Part shown: positions 31,799 through 41,683 of the stretch, one piece after another | How positions within the stretch are numbered: the stretch's first letter is position 1 | Layout of the letters: every line of letters begins with the position of its first letter | From: an uncultured Mycoplasmatota bacterium | Lineage (GTDB): Bacteria; Bacillota_I; Bacilli_A; RF39; UBA660 | Direction: 5' to 3' | NCBI GenBank assembly: GCA_946497955.1 | Contig: CAMMMH010000008.1 | Span: 1-51,835, forward strand | Length of the DNA stretch: 51,835 nt | Made by a program: the position numbers and the translations under genes | Notes under the pieces: model-generated | Seen by the model: the letters and a program-made list of their open reading frames with translations, nothing else | What the model was told of the DNA's origin: nothing | The model's database searches: none

Positions 31799-33220
31799 CT
31801 ACTGTTCATAATAACTCTTAATAACATCATAATCACAGTATGGTAAATACTTATCATCAACAGCCATATAATCATCTCTACCCTTACCAGCAATTAATAC
31901 TATATCATTATCTTCTGCCATATCTAAAGCTTTATAAATAGCTTTCTTTCTATCCACAATTCTAAGATAATTAGTTTTATCTGAACCACTAACTAAATCA
32001 TCTATTATTTTATTAGGGTCTTCATACCTTGGATCATCCATTGTAAATATTACATAATCAGACTTTTCTAATACCACTTTACCCATACCAGGTCTTTTAG
32101 TAGTCTCTCTTCCTCCTGCACTACCTGTAACTGTAATTATTCTAGATTCTTTAACCATATCTAAAAACGTTAATATATTATCTAAGGCATCAGTAGTATG
32201 AGCATAATCAAGTATTACTGTGTATTTAGAGACAAAAGGCATTATCTCCATTCTACCCTCTATTTGTTTAATCTTACTAACTCTTTTAACTATCTCCTCA
32301 AAACTAATACTCTTACATAATAAAGTAAGGATAGCTGAGCTTAAATTATCAACATTAAAACTACCAAGTAGTGGAGAAGTAACCTCATAAGTTTTATTAT
32401 TATATTTAAAAGTAATAATAGTTTTATCTCTTTTCAAAGTATAATCTTCTATCTTTAAAGTATCACTATCCTTATAGCCATAACTAACTATATTACCATG
32501 TGCTTCCCTCTTAAACTTATCAAAATACTTATCACTACTATTTAATATAGAATAACCATCATCTTTAACTTGTCTAACTAACTGACATTTACAATCTACA
32601 TAGTTTTCTAATGTTTTATGAATATTTAAATGGTCTTCTGTAATATTAGTAACTATTCCTATATCATATCTAATATCATCAAGTCTATGTCTATAAAAAG
32701 CCTCACTGCTTGCTTCCATACAAATAGTATCACATCCTGCATCAACAAATTCTCTAAAGTACATATAGAGTCTATCTACATCAGGACATGTATTTCTAAT
32801 ACTTTCCTTTTTACCTTTATATTTTTTCCCATTAGTACCTATATAAGCACATGACTCTCCCAATAATTGAAAAATTATTTCTGCTACAGTAGTCTTACCA
32901 TTAGTACCCGTAACACCTATAATACAAGCTTTTTCACATGGATAATCATAGAACTTAGCACTAAGTTTTCTAAGTTCTAAATTAGTATTATCGACTTTAA
33001 TAACAGGTACTGTTTTATCTCCTACATCGCGACTAACAACAATAGCACTCGCACCGTTTTTAATCGCTTCATCAATAAAGTCATGTCTATCTGCAGTTAC
33101 TCCCATTGTACAAACAAATATATCCCCAGGTTCTACTTCTTTAGAATTTATTTTAATTCCTTTAATTAATCTATCATCATCTATATTATATAACTCATTT
33201 AACTTTTTCAAATAAACCAC
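31799..33220 (-). CDS. murE: UDP-N-acetylmuramyl peptide synthetase (MurE)
   Basis: IIGVTGTNGKTTVAEII, IVTNITEDHLNIH, VILDYAHTTDALDNIL, MDDPRYEDP. Confidence 0.92.
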   Translation of the reverse strand: MVYLKKLNELYNIDDDRLIKGIKINSKEVEPGDIFVCTMGVTADRHDFIDEAIKNGASAIVVSRDVGDKTVPVIKVDNTNLELRKLSAKFYDYPCEKACIIGVTGTNGKTTVAEIIFQLLGESCAYIGTNGKKYKGKKESIRNTCPDVDRLYMYFREFVDAGCDTICMEASSEAFYRHRLDDIRYDIGIVTNITEDHLNIHKTLENYVDCKCQLVRQVKDDGYSILNSSDKYFDKFKREAHGNIVSYGYKDSDTLKIEDYTLKRDKTIITFKYNNKTYEVTSPLLGSFNVDNLSSAILTLLCKSISFEEIVKRVSKIKQIEGRMEIMPFVSKYTVILDYAHTTDALDNILTFLDMVKESRIITVTGSAGGRETTKRPGMGKVVLEKSDYVIFTMDDPRYEDPNKIIDDLVSGSDKTNYLRIVDRKKAIYKALDMAEDNDIVLIAGKGRDDYMAVDDKYLPYCDYDVIKSYYEQ

Positions 33221-33406
33221 CTTCTAATATAAAATATAAATATCTAATAATCTTGTTACTTATATTATATACCATTGCCAAAATAATGAAAAGAAAAAGA
33301 CTTCTCGCCCAAGAAATCTTTAACTTAATTTAGAATTAATTCTGACTCTCTTTACATCTCTTTTGTTAACTATATATTAACATACTTTATATAGCATATC
33401 AACTAC

Positions 33407-34555
33407 TTATTTTAAACTTTCTATTTTCTCTCTAGATAAACCAGTAATATTCATTATTTCTTCAATAGAAAAGTCTATATCCAATAGTTTTTTTGCCGTT
33501 GAAACAAGTTGTTCCTCAAAGGCTTTACTTTTCTCTTCAAGAGATTTCTGCCCCTCTTCAAGAGATTTCTGCCCCTCTTCAAGAGACTTTTGCCCTTCTA
33601 CAAGAGACTTTTGCCCTTCTTCAAGAGACTTTTGCCCCTCTTCAAGAGACTTTTGCCCTTCTTCAAGAGACTTTTGCCCTTCTTCAAGAGATTTCTTCCT
33701 CGCTTCAAGAATCTTATTATTTTCTTCTATAAATTTCTTACCTTCTTCAATTTTTACCAAATCATCTTTAACATACTCTTTTGCCTTTTGTTTCCATTCC
33801 CATTCTTTGTGTTTTTCATAATCATATACACCAATTATTCCTAAATTATTAGATAGTTTTTTTATTTCTTCTTTCGCTTCCATTAATCCTTCAACTCCTT
33901 CACTAATCTTTTCTATATCTTCTCGCTTTGTCAAAGTTAGTAAAGTTATAGCCCTCTCAAACTCACTTAACTCATCATTATTATAATATTTTTCACGGAA
34001 TTTTAAAAGATTAATATTGTATATTATAAGATTTTCTGAAAGCACAATCCCCCGTTCAGGGTCCATTAATACAAACTTTATTATGTCTCTATCATCATAT
34101 TGCCAATCTAAATCAAAGTTTATCTGAATACCTATATAACTATCATCATAATTTTCTCCACTAAAATTCGCTTCAGTTTTACCTTTTAATATATAATCAA
34201 TATTTCTGTTTATTAATCCTTCATAATAACTAGCATTCATTTCCAAATTAACTACATTTCTTTCAACTCTTACAATTATATCTGTAACTTTCTTCTTTTC
34301 TTTAGCATTACTAACAGGTAACTCTGTATTTTCCAAATGCATATTCTTTCTTATTATTTCTTTATCAATACCTAAAAAGTGTTCTAAAATTATACTTAAA
34401 AATAAATGGCTATTTATCATTAAATTCTTAAAGACAACATCTTGTGTAGCAGGTAAAACCTCCCCTTTTCTTATAAGCTCATCTCTTAATTTTATCGCTT
34501 CTTTTAAATTTATTATTTTTTCTAAAAATTCTTCACTATATCCAGTATACAACAC
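33407..34555 (-). CDS. PD-(D/E)XK (Rpn/transposase-associated-like) nuclease family protein with heptad repeat tail
   Basis: VVFKNLMINSHLFLSIILEHFLG...VTDIIVRVERNVVNLEMNASYYEGLINRNIDYI plus (EGQKSLE)n. Confidence 0.78.
   Translation of the reverse strand: MLYTGYSEEFLEKIINLKEAIKLRDELIRKGEVLPATQDVVFKNLMINSHLFLSIILEHFLGIDKEIIRKNMHLENTELPVSNAKEKKKVTDIIVRVERNVVNLEMNASYYEGLINRNIDYILKGKTEANFSGENYDDSYIGIQINFDLDWQYDDRDIIKFVLMDPERGIVLSENLIIYNINLLKFREKYYNNDELSEFERAITLLTLTKREDIEKISEGVEGLMEAKEEIKKLSNNLGIIGVYDYEKHKEWEWKQKAKEYVKDDLVKIEEGKKFIEENNKILEARKKSLEEGQKSLEEGQKSLEEGQKSLEEGQKSLVEGQKSLEEGQKSLEEGQKSLEEKSKAFEEQLVSTAKKLLDIDFSIEEIMNITGLSREKIESLK
33530..33705 (-). repeat. In-frame 21-nt tandem repeat (7-aa unit EGQKSLE, about 8 copies)
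   Basis: cttcaagaga(t/c)tt(t/c)tgcccct repeated every 21 bp. Confidence 0.93.
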
Positions 34556-34740
34556 AAATTCTCCTTTCTTAATTACATACTTTCCAGAAAGTGATTACAC
34601 TCTAACATAAGGAGAAAAGTAATGCAAAAAGTGAATTTTCAAAATCTGAGCCAAAAAAAGAGGCAATTTTATCAAAAAATGCCCTTTTTCACTAAAATTC
34701 ACTCCAAAAATCGCTTGAATTTTCAAAATTCACATAAATT

Positions 34741-37700
34741 TTATTTTTTTCTTCTTTCTACTTTTAATCCCATCATCAAATCATTAACAGGAATATTTTT
34801 ATCAAGGTTCTCATCTTTAATAACTTCAATAGATAATGTCTCTTCTTTAACATAATTCATATATTTATCTAGCATTACATCAATAATATCTTCTCCATTA
34901 TAGTAAAGATTAATTCTATCAGTAATAACAAAATCAGCTTCTTTTCTTAGACTTTGTACTTTTCTAACTACTTCACGAGCAAGTCCTTCTAAGATTAAAT
35001 CATCTGTTAAAGTAGTATCCAACACTACACTAATATTACCATTACTAGAAGCACAGTATCCTTCTTTATTCTTAAGAGTTGTTGTAATCATATCTTCAGT
35101 AATCTTTAACTCTTTACCTAAAAACTCAGTAGTATAGTAACCTGATTTAATCTGATTAACATCACTGATATCAAATTTACTAACTAATTCTTGGAAAGCT
35201 CTAATATCACTACCAAACATCTTACCAACTACTCTAAAGTTAGGTTTAACAATATAATCCATATAAAGACTCATATCATCTTCATAAACTACTTCTTTTA
35301 CATTTAACTCTTCTAAGATTATAGATTCTAATTCGCCTACTACACTTTCAAAGACTTTAGGAACAATAATGAAATGAAGTGGTTGCCTAACTTTAATAGA
35401 CACATCTTCTCTTGCATTACGTCCTAAACTACAAATATCACGAACTAAACTCATTCTATTTTCAAGTTCACTTGATATTAAAGTTTCATCTACTTTAGGG
35501 AAATCTCTCAAATGAACACTTTTACCATCAGTCAAATTACGATAAATTTCTTCTGTAACAAATGGTGTAACAGGTGCCGCCATCTCACATAAAGTAAGTA
35601 AAACTTCATAAGTAGTTTGATATACTGCCTTTTTAGACTCAGTAAGTTCACTATCCCAGAATCTCTTTCTATTACTTCTAATATACCAATTAGAAAAGTC
35701 ATCATTTAAGAAATCTACAATATAATGAACTACTTTATTTAAATCATATTCATCATATGCTTTAGTAACTAAATCTAAAGTATTATTTAAACGAGATAGT
35801 AACCACTTATCAACTAATTCTCTATCTTTAACTGGAACATTATAAACTCTAGGATCTATTTTATCAGCATTAGCATACATCTCAAAGAATGAATAAGCAT
35901 TTTTAAGCGTTGATAAGTACTTAGAATTAACTTCTTTTAAGCCATCATTATCAAACTTAATAGGAGTCCATACTGGAGATACATAAGGTAAATAGAATCT
36001 AATAACGTCACTTCCAAACTCATTCATCAAATCAAATGGTTTAACGATATTACCTTTACTTTTACTCATCTTTTTACCGTATTTATCGAGTAATAAGTCA
36101 TTAACTAATACGTTTTTATAAGGACTCTTACCAGTAACAAAAGTAGATATTAACATTAATGTATAGAACCATCCTCTAGTCTGATCAATTCCTTCACAAA
36201 TAAAGTCAGCAGGAAATTGGTCTAGAAATAACTCTTTATTTTCAAATGGATAATGGTATTGTGCAAAAGGCATAGAACCAGAATCAAACCAACAGTCAAT
36301 TACTTCACTAACACGACTCATAGTTTTACCACACACTGGACATTTAATATGAATGTCATCAACATATGGACGATGTAACTCTATAGTTTCATCTATATCT
36401 TCTATCGCTTTTTCCACAAGTTCAGCTCGTGTTCCTATCATCTCTTGATGCCCACAACTACATTTCCATAAAGGTAATGGTGTACCCCAATATCTATTAC
36501 GAGATATTGCCCAGTCATTCATATTTAATAACCAGTTACCAAATCTTTTCTCTCCCACAAAAGATGGATACCAATTAACACCATTATTATTTTTAACAAC
36601 AGCATCTTTTATCTTAGTTACTTCTAAATAATAAGATGGTTTCGCATAATATAAAAGCGGTGTATCACATCTCCAACAATGAGGATAGTTATGTGCCATT
36701 TTTATTTTCTTAAATAACTTACCATTTTCTTTTAAGTATTTAATAACCTCTATATCAGCATCGAAAACAAACATTTCTTTCCATAATCCCTCAGTATATT
36801 TACCATCCTCTCCTACTGGATTTAAGACTGGTAAATTATATTTTTTACCTACATTATAGTCATCTTGTCCAAAAGCAGGTGCAATATGAACAATACCAGT
36901 ACCATCTTCCATAGTTACATAATCATCTACTGTAACAAAGAAAGCTTTCTTATCTACTTTTAGACTAGGTATTAACTGTTCATATTCCATATACTCTAAG
37001 TTCTTACCACTATACTCTTCTAATACTGTATAATCATCTCCTAATACTTTAGAGGCTAGTTTTTTACCTACAATAAACTTATTACCTTGTGACTCAACAA
37101 GCACATACTCTTCTCTTGGATTAACACAAAGTGCTACATTACTAATCAAAGTCCAAGGAGTAGTAGTCCAAACAAGAAAGTAAACATCTTCATCCTTTTT
37201 CTTCATAGGAACAATAACAGTATTTGCAGTTACTTCTTTATAACCCTGTGCAACTTCATGAGAAGCTAACCCTGTACCACATCTAGTACAATATGGTAGT
37301 ATCTTATGTCCTTCATAAAATAATCCTTCATCAAAGAATTTCTTTAAAATCCACCATTCTGTTTCTATATAGTTATTATCATAAGTAACATAAGGATGCT
37401 CTAAATCAATAAACTGTCCCATTTCTTTAGTTAAATCAGAAAAAGCCTTCTCATTTTCCCAAACACTCTCACGACACTTCTGATTAAACTCTTTTATACC
37501 ATATTCTTCGATATCTTTCTTATTACTAAAGCCAAGTTCCTTTTCTACTTGTAACTCTACAGGAAGTCCATGAGTATCCCAACCTACTTTACGAAGAACT
37601 CTATATCCTTGCATAGTCTTATATTTACAGAAAGTATCTTTCAAAAACTTAGCCATCATATGATGAAGTCCTGGTTTACCATTAGCAGTTGCAGGTCCAT

Positions 37701-37833
37701 CATAAAAAACAAAGTTTTCCTTACCTTCTCTATTATCAATACATTGTTTTAAGATATCCATTTTCTCCCAAGTTTTTAAAATATTCATCTCAACTTCATG
37801 AGTCTTACCTTTTTCAAGTTCTTTAAATGCCAT
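34741..37833 (-). CDS. ileS: Isoleucyl-tRNA synthetase
   Basis: FVFYDGPATANGKPGLHHMMAKFLKD, GWDTHGLPVE, DGYGKKMSKSKGN-type KMSKS, 1030 aa. Confidence 0.97.
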   Translation of the reverse strand: MAFKELEKGKTHEVEMNILKTWEKMDILKQCIDNREGKENFVFYDGPATANGKPGLHHMMAKFLKDTFCKYKTMQGYRVLRKVGWDTHGLPVELQVEKELGFSNKKDIEEYGIKEFNQKCRESVWENEKAFSDLTKEMGQFIDLEHPYVTYDNNYIETEWWILKKFFDEGLFYEGHKILPYCTRCGTGLASHEVAQGYKEVTANTVIVPMKKKDEDVYFLVWTTTPWTLISNVALCVNPREEYVLVESQGNKFIVGKKLASKVLGDDYTVLEEYSGKNLEYMEYEQLIPSLKVDKKAFFVTVDDYVTMEDGTGIVHIAPAFGQDDYNVGKKYNLPVLNPVGEDGKYTEGLWKEMFVFDADIEVIKYLKENGKLFKKIKMAHNYPHCWRCDTPLLYYAKPSYYLEVTKIKDAVVKNNNGVNWYPSFVGEKRFGNWLLNMNDWAISRNRYWGTPLPLWKCSCGHQEMIGTRAELVEKAIEDIDETIELHRPYVDDIHIKCPVCGKTMSRVSEVIDCWFDSGSMPFAQYHYPFENKELFLDQFPADFICEGIDQTRGWFYTLMLISTFVTGKSPYKNVLVNDLLLDKYGKKMSKSKGNIVKPFDLMNEFGSDVIRFYLPYVSPVWTPIKFDNDGLKEVNSKYLSTLKNAYSFFEMYANADKIDPRVYNVPVKDRELVDKWLLSRLNNTLDLVTKAYDEYDLNKVVHYIVDFLNDDFSNWYIRSNRKRFWDSELTESKKAVYQTTYEVLLTLCEMAAPVTPFVTEEIYRNLTDGKSVHLRDFPKVDETLISSELENRMSLVRDICSLGRNAREDVSIKVRQPLHFIIVPKVFESVVGELESIILEELNVKEVVYEDDMSLYMDYIVKPNFRVVGKMFGSDIRAFQELVSKFDISDVNQIKSGYYTTEFLGKELKITEDMITTTLKNKEGYCASSNGNISVVLDTTLTDDLILEGLAREVVRKVQSLRKEADFVITDRINLYYNGEDIIDVMLDKYMNYVKEETLSIEVIKDENLDKNIPVNDLMMGLKVERRKK

Positions 37834-37852
37834 AATTATCTCCTCCTAAACA

Positions 37853-38062
37853 AAAAAATCTATGAATCACAAGGGTGTTAAAATAACACTGTACCACCTT
37901 GGTTCATAGATTTAATCTATCTTGATTATTTAACGGTATTACCCGGCTTTAACTTATCCTTAAAGCACAACTTGAAAGTGATCCGAAATAAGTTCCTTTA
38001 TTAGTTTACACCATCCACTAACTCTCTATAAAATTTCCTTATTCCCGTCTTTCGCACTTGTT
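37853..38062 (-). promoter_or_regulatory. T-box leader (Ile) upstream of ileS with terminator/antiterminator
   Basis: Minus strand AAGGTGGTACAGTG at 37887-37900, GGGTAATACCG, terminator ending GATTCATAGATTTTTTT, plausible ATC specifier in GGATCAC. Confidence 0.92.
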
Positions 38063-38116
38063 TTAAATAAAACTAAACCAAATATATCACAATTTATATA
38101 GTTTATGCAACTGTTT

Positions 38117-38743
38117 TTATAAATGTTTTGTTAAAATATTAGGCCTTATATGCTCTAAACAATCAGCAGAATAAAAAATCGTTCTATAGATATTAGCATG
38201 TAGCATGTTAACATAAACTAACTTATCTTTAACAAGTCGTAAATTCAATTCATTTTTTTGCCATATATTTCCTGAAGTTGTACTATCATATCCAGTAATA
38301 ACAATATCATCACCACCCCAAGTAATATTATGAAAAACTCTAATGCCATAAATACTTTGATTAACTTCACCTATTTTTGTATCCTTATATATTTCACCTT
38401 TTTGTCCATTAATATAAGAATAACAATTATTTAAAGTAAGATTTCTATCCTTAACATATTCTATCAAAGCTCTAGACCTTTTCAAAATATTCTCTTCATT
38501 TAAAGCCTCAGGATATTTCCTTAACAATATTTCTAATTGTCTTAAAAGTCTATCTAACTCTTCTCTACCAACATCTGATATTAGTCCTTTTAAATTTTCT
38601 AAATAACCAATATCATACACTCCTACAATATTAAGCCAATCAACAATTTGATTTTCTTTCTTTGCAAAACTAGTTATTCTAGCAATCATAATATACCCCC
38701 TTCGAGTAAGACTTATTATATACCAATGGAAAGAAAAAAGCAA
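38117..38743 (-). CDS. Hypothetical protein
   Basis: 208-aa ORF; start probably at internal MIARITSF; family not recognised. Confidence 0.6.
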   Translation of the reverse strand: MLFSFHWYIISLTRRGYIMIARITSFAKKENQIVDWLNIVGVYDIGYLENLKGLISDVGREELDRLLRQLEILLRKYPEALNEENILKRSRALIEYVKDRNLTLNNCYSYINGQKGEIYKDTKIGEVNQSIYGIRVFHNITWGGDDIVITGYDSTTSGNIWQKNELNLRLVKDKLVYVNMLHANIYRTIFYSADCLEHIRPNILTKHL

Positions 38744-38779
38744 GAACTAAACTCTTACTTAAATCTCTTATCCTATAAA

Positions 38780-39028
38780 TCATTTATTAAACAAATCACT
38801 ATGACTACCAGTTTCTACTAAATATAAAATTAATATATCTTCATCATATTTATAAACTAATAACCAATCTGGTTCAATATGGCACTCCCGACAATTACTA
38901 TAATATTTACTATCAATAAGAGCATGGTCTCTATACTTGGAATCTAACTCTTTTTTCTTAGATAATATAGCTTATCAATATTTTTGCCTTTTAAAACTAT
39001 TTGTAAACTTAACTTTGTAATTATTCAT
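38780..39028 (-). pseudogene. Decayed YafQ/RelE-type toxin
   Basis: Fragments in three frames: MNNYKVKFTNSFKR / KGKNIDKLYYL / LSKKKELDSKYRDHALIDSKYYSNCRECHIEPDWLLVYKYDEDILILYLVETGSHSDLFNK-stop. Confidence 0.85.
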
Positions 39029-39308
39029 CAGACTCTAAAGCCTCTTTTAAATCTGCAATATTATCATAAGCTTTATATTCATTTGGATGTTTCTCCATAT
39101 AATCAAGTTCATTAAGGGCTGCTAAAAATTCTCTACTTGGTCTAGGTTCTTTAACCTCAAATGGTATTCCTCTTTCGTAAATTGCTCTTTTTAAAAACAT
39201 ATTTATAGCAACACTCATATTTAAACCTAAATTATTAAAAAGAGCAGTAGCTTCTTCTTTAACTTCTAAAGGAACATTCACATTAATAGCACTAGTTAAA
39301 TTAGACAT
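39021..39308 (-). CDS. DinJ/RelB family antitoxin
   Basis: INVNVPLEVKEEATALFNNLGLNMSVAINMFLKRAIYERGIPFEVKEP. Confidence 0.93.
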   Translation of the reverse strand: MSNLTSAINVNVPLEVKEEATALFNNLGLNMSVAINMFLKRAIYERGIPFEVKEPRPSREFLAALNELDYMEKHPNEYKAYDNIADLKEALESDE

Positions 39309-39340
39309 ATAATAATCATCTCCTTTCTTGCCAACATAAT

Positions 39341-39371
39341 AACATGTTTTTTATGTATATGTCAACATGTT
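39341..39371. promoter_or_regulatory. Candidate antitoxin operator (two AACATGTT palindromes)
   Basis: AACATGTT at 39341-39348 and 39364-39371, just upstream of the dinJ start. Confidence 0.5.
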
Positions 39372-39411
39372 TTCATGATAAACAAGGTAATTGTGTAGAA
39401 ATATGTAGAAA

Positions 39412-40611
39412 TCATCTAGTTTTTTCAACATCTAAACTAGGAACATTACTAAATATATCTCCAGTGTTATTAACTGTTTCTAAAGCCGCTCTCATACTAT
39501 CTAACTGAGCTCTTTTAATAGCAAGCTCTTGTTCTTTGTTAACTCTTTCAGCTTCTTTTTTCTCTTTCGCTTCCTGATAAGCATAAGAAACACTATCAAT
39601 ATTACTTTTTATATCACGTTTAATAGAATTATATCTATCATTAACATTAGCTTTCAAATCAGATAACTCATTATTAAATACAGTCTTTATTTGAGACATA
39701 CTCTTAGAAACTTTTCCCATCGTCTCATAAGCACTTACTCTTATATTAAAACCTGATTCATATACTTTATCACTAATATCACTAAATAAATTATCTTTCT
39801 TACTCTTAAAATATCTAACAACTCTATTAGTAGCTTTACCCATATAACTACTTTGTCTACTTGCCTTTTGTATTTTTTCATTTATATTAGCAAAAGGAAC
39901 ATCCCTTTCTTTATAATCTGCTTTAATCTCTTCATCAAATTTTATAGCACTATTTAACTCTTCTAATCTAGCTTGCTCTTCTTCCTTTTTCTTTTGCTCT
40001 ACTGCTCTATTAAGTTTATTAGTAGCATATTTTAATTTAACTTCTTCTATAGCATTCTTAATAGTTAAATCTATAGTAGTATTCTCTTTCACTTTTTTAA
40101 TTGCAGAATTCTTAACGTTAATAGCAAATGATGAGGCACTACTAACTCTACTTGCTCCTATTTCTCTTATATAGGAAAAAGTATCACTAACTTCACTACT
40201 AATTTCTCTACCAAAATTAATAACATCACTTTTCTTATCATCAACAAAATTAATGACATCATCTTTTCTATCATTAACAAAGTTAACTATATCTTCTTTT
40301 CTTTTATCTCTAATAGCCACTTTAAAATCTTCTTTAGCTTGTTTTCTCTCTAGTTTCTCTTCTTTCTCCTGTAACTTCTCTGCTCTTCTAATCTCTTTCT
40401 CCCGTTTCTTTTCAATTTTTTCTATCATTGCATCATATTTAGCAATTGCCTGTTCTATCTTAAAACGTCTAAACGGAGCAAGTAGTTTATTAGAAATAGA
40501 AGTAATTCTAGCCTTTCTAAGCATTGCCTTTGCATTCTTATATTCCTCTAAACTAGAAACTAATCTCTCTTCATCAGACAAAAGCTCTCTATCTAATTCT
40601 TCTAAAGTCAT
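39412..40611 (-). CDS. Hypothetical coiled-coil protein
   Basis: 399 aa, Lys/Glu-rich heptad-like segments. Confidence 0.7.
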   Translation of the reverse strand: MTLEELDRELLSDEERLVSSLEEYKNAKAMLRKARITSISNKLLAPFRRFKIEQAIAKYDAMIEKIEKKREKEIRRAEKLQEKEEKLERKQAKEDFKVAIRDKRKEDIVNFVNDRKDDVINFVDDKKSDVINFGREISSEVSDTFSYIREIGASRVSSASSFAINVKNSAIKKVKENTTIDLTIKNAIEEVKLKYATNKLNRAVEQKKKEEEQARLEELNSAIKFDEEIKADYKERDVPFANINEKIQKASRQSSYMGKATNRVVRYFKSKKDNLFSDISDKVYESGFNIRVSAYETMGKVSKSMSQIKTVFNNELSDLKANVNDRYNSIKRDIKSNIDSVSYAYQEAKEKKEAERVNKEQELAIKRAQLDSMRAALETVNNTGDIFSNVPSLDVEKTR

Positions 40612-40626
40612 AAATATCGCATCCCC

Positions 40627-40869
40627 TTATGAAAACATTGCATTTACTATATCTTTTAATTTATTTTTCTCTTCATCTGTTTCTAAATCAACCAAAGTAT
40701 CTTTACCGTCATTATCTTTAACAACACGAGAAGCTAAGATATCACTAGTCTCATCACCCTTATCAATCGCATAAATAGCATAATTCTCCCCATCAAGACT
40801 AACAGTCTTTAACATCTCTGCTTCCTTAATCTCGCCATCTACTTCAATCTTAAATTTTGTATCATCCAT
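40627..40869 (-). CDS. DUF1292-like small protein
   Basis: FKIEVDGEIKEAEMLKTVSLDGENYAIYAIDKGDETSDILASRVVKDNDG. Confidence 0.75.
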   Translation of the reverse strand: MDDTKFKIEVDGEIKEAEMLKTVSLDGENYAIYAIDKGDETSDILASRVVKDNDGKDTLVDLETDEEKNKLKDIVNAMFS

Positions 40870-40930
40870 AGTTTTAACCTCCTTTTATCCTATATAAATA
40901 TATTACCATAAATAAAATAAAAAAACTAGA

Positions 40931-41482
40931 CTATATAAACATATAATCTGGCTTTTTATAAGGTTCATCATAACTCTTATCTTTCATATATCTATCTATG
41001 AGTACAACTCTATTCTCTTCTAGACTCTTAGGAACATCAATAACTCTTTGATTTCTTGAACCTCTATAATAGATATTTAAGCTTCTCTCTTCTAAGATAA
41101 ACTTACCATCTACTAAGACATCTACTTCACTAAGTAACTTTTTCATCTTAGGATTTTTAAGCATCGCTTCATAAGTATAACCTGTATAACACCATACATT
41201 AAGTCCCATCTCATGAGCCGCTTTACTAATTTCATAACAGGCTTCACTCTGACACACAGGATCTCCTCCTGATAAAGTAATACCATCTTGATTTTTAATA
41301 GTCTTTAACTCATCTATTACCTCACTAACATCAAATAAAGCCCCACCATCAAAGTCATGAGTCCCCGGATTTTGACATCCAGGGCACGCATGAGGACATC
41401 CTTGTGTCCAAATAACAGTTCTTACCCCTTCTCCATCTACAATAGAATCAGGTTGTAAATAAGCTGCTAATCTAATTTTCAT
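40931..41482 (-). CDS. nrdG: Anaerobic ribonucleotide reductase-activating protein (radical SAM), copy 1
   Basis: GEGVRTVIWTQGCPHACPGCQNPGTHDFDGG, ITLSGGDP. Confidence 0.93.
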   Translation of the reverse strand: MKIRLAAYLQPDSIVDGEGVRTVIWTQGCPHACPGCQNPGTHDFDGGALFDVSEVIDELKTIKNQDGITLSGGDPVCQSEACYEISKAAHEMGLNVWCYTGYTYEAMLKNPKMKKLLSEVDVLVDGKFILEERSLNIYYRGSRNQRVIDVPKSLEENRVVLIDRYMKDKSYDEPYKKPDYMFI

Positions 41483-41483
41483 C

Positions 41484-41654
41484 TTACTTACCTTCTTTTG
41501 CAGTCTTTAAAATATCATTTATTCCACTATGTTTAACACGGTCAGCCTCTTCAGCACGTTTACCATTATTAAATCTATCAAGACCACCAACTAAGTAACC
41601 TGTAATACGTCTAATCCTTTCAAATTTTTGTCCTTCTCCAACTATTTTTTTCAT
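41484..41654 (-). CDS. Small NrdD-associated protein, 56 aa, absent from ORF track
   Basis: Read by hand: MKKIVGEGQKFERIRRITGYLVGGLDRFNNGKRAEEADRVKHSGINDILKTAKEGK. Confidence 0.85.
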   Translation of the reverse strand: MKKIVGEGQKFERIRRITGYLVGGLDRFNNGKRAEEADRVKHSGINDILKTAKEGK

Positions 41655-41683
41655 ATTTAATTCCTCCTTCTTATTTTTTATAT

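Noticed and set aside
33530-33705. Short regular repeats as a CRISPR array
   Set aside because: 21-bp contiguous tandem units with no spacers, in frame inside a coding region.
33493-33844. Plus-strand ORFs (79 and 111 aa) rich in LLQETFA / FKRLLP repeats
   Set aside because: Antisense shadows of the 21-nt heptad repeat in the minus-strand nuclease-family gene.
40253-40774. 173-aa plus-strand ORF
   Set aside because: Antisense to the coiled-coil and DUF1292-like genes; low-complexity Ser/Leu composition typical of a shadow ORF.
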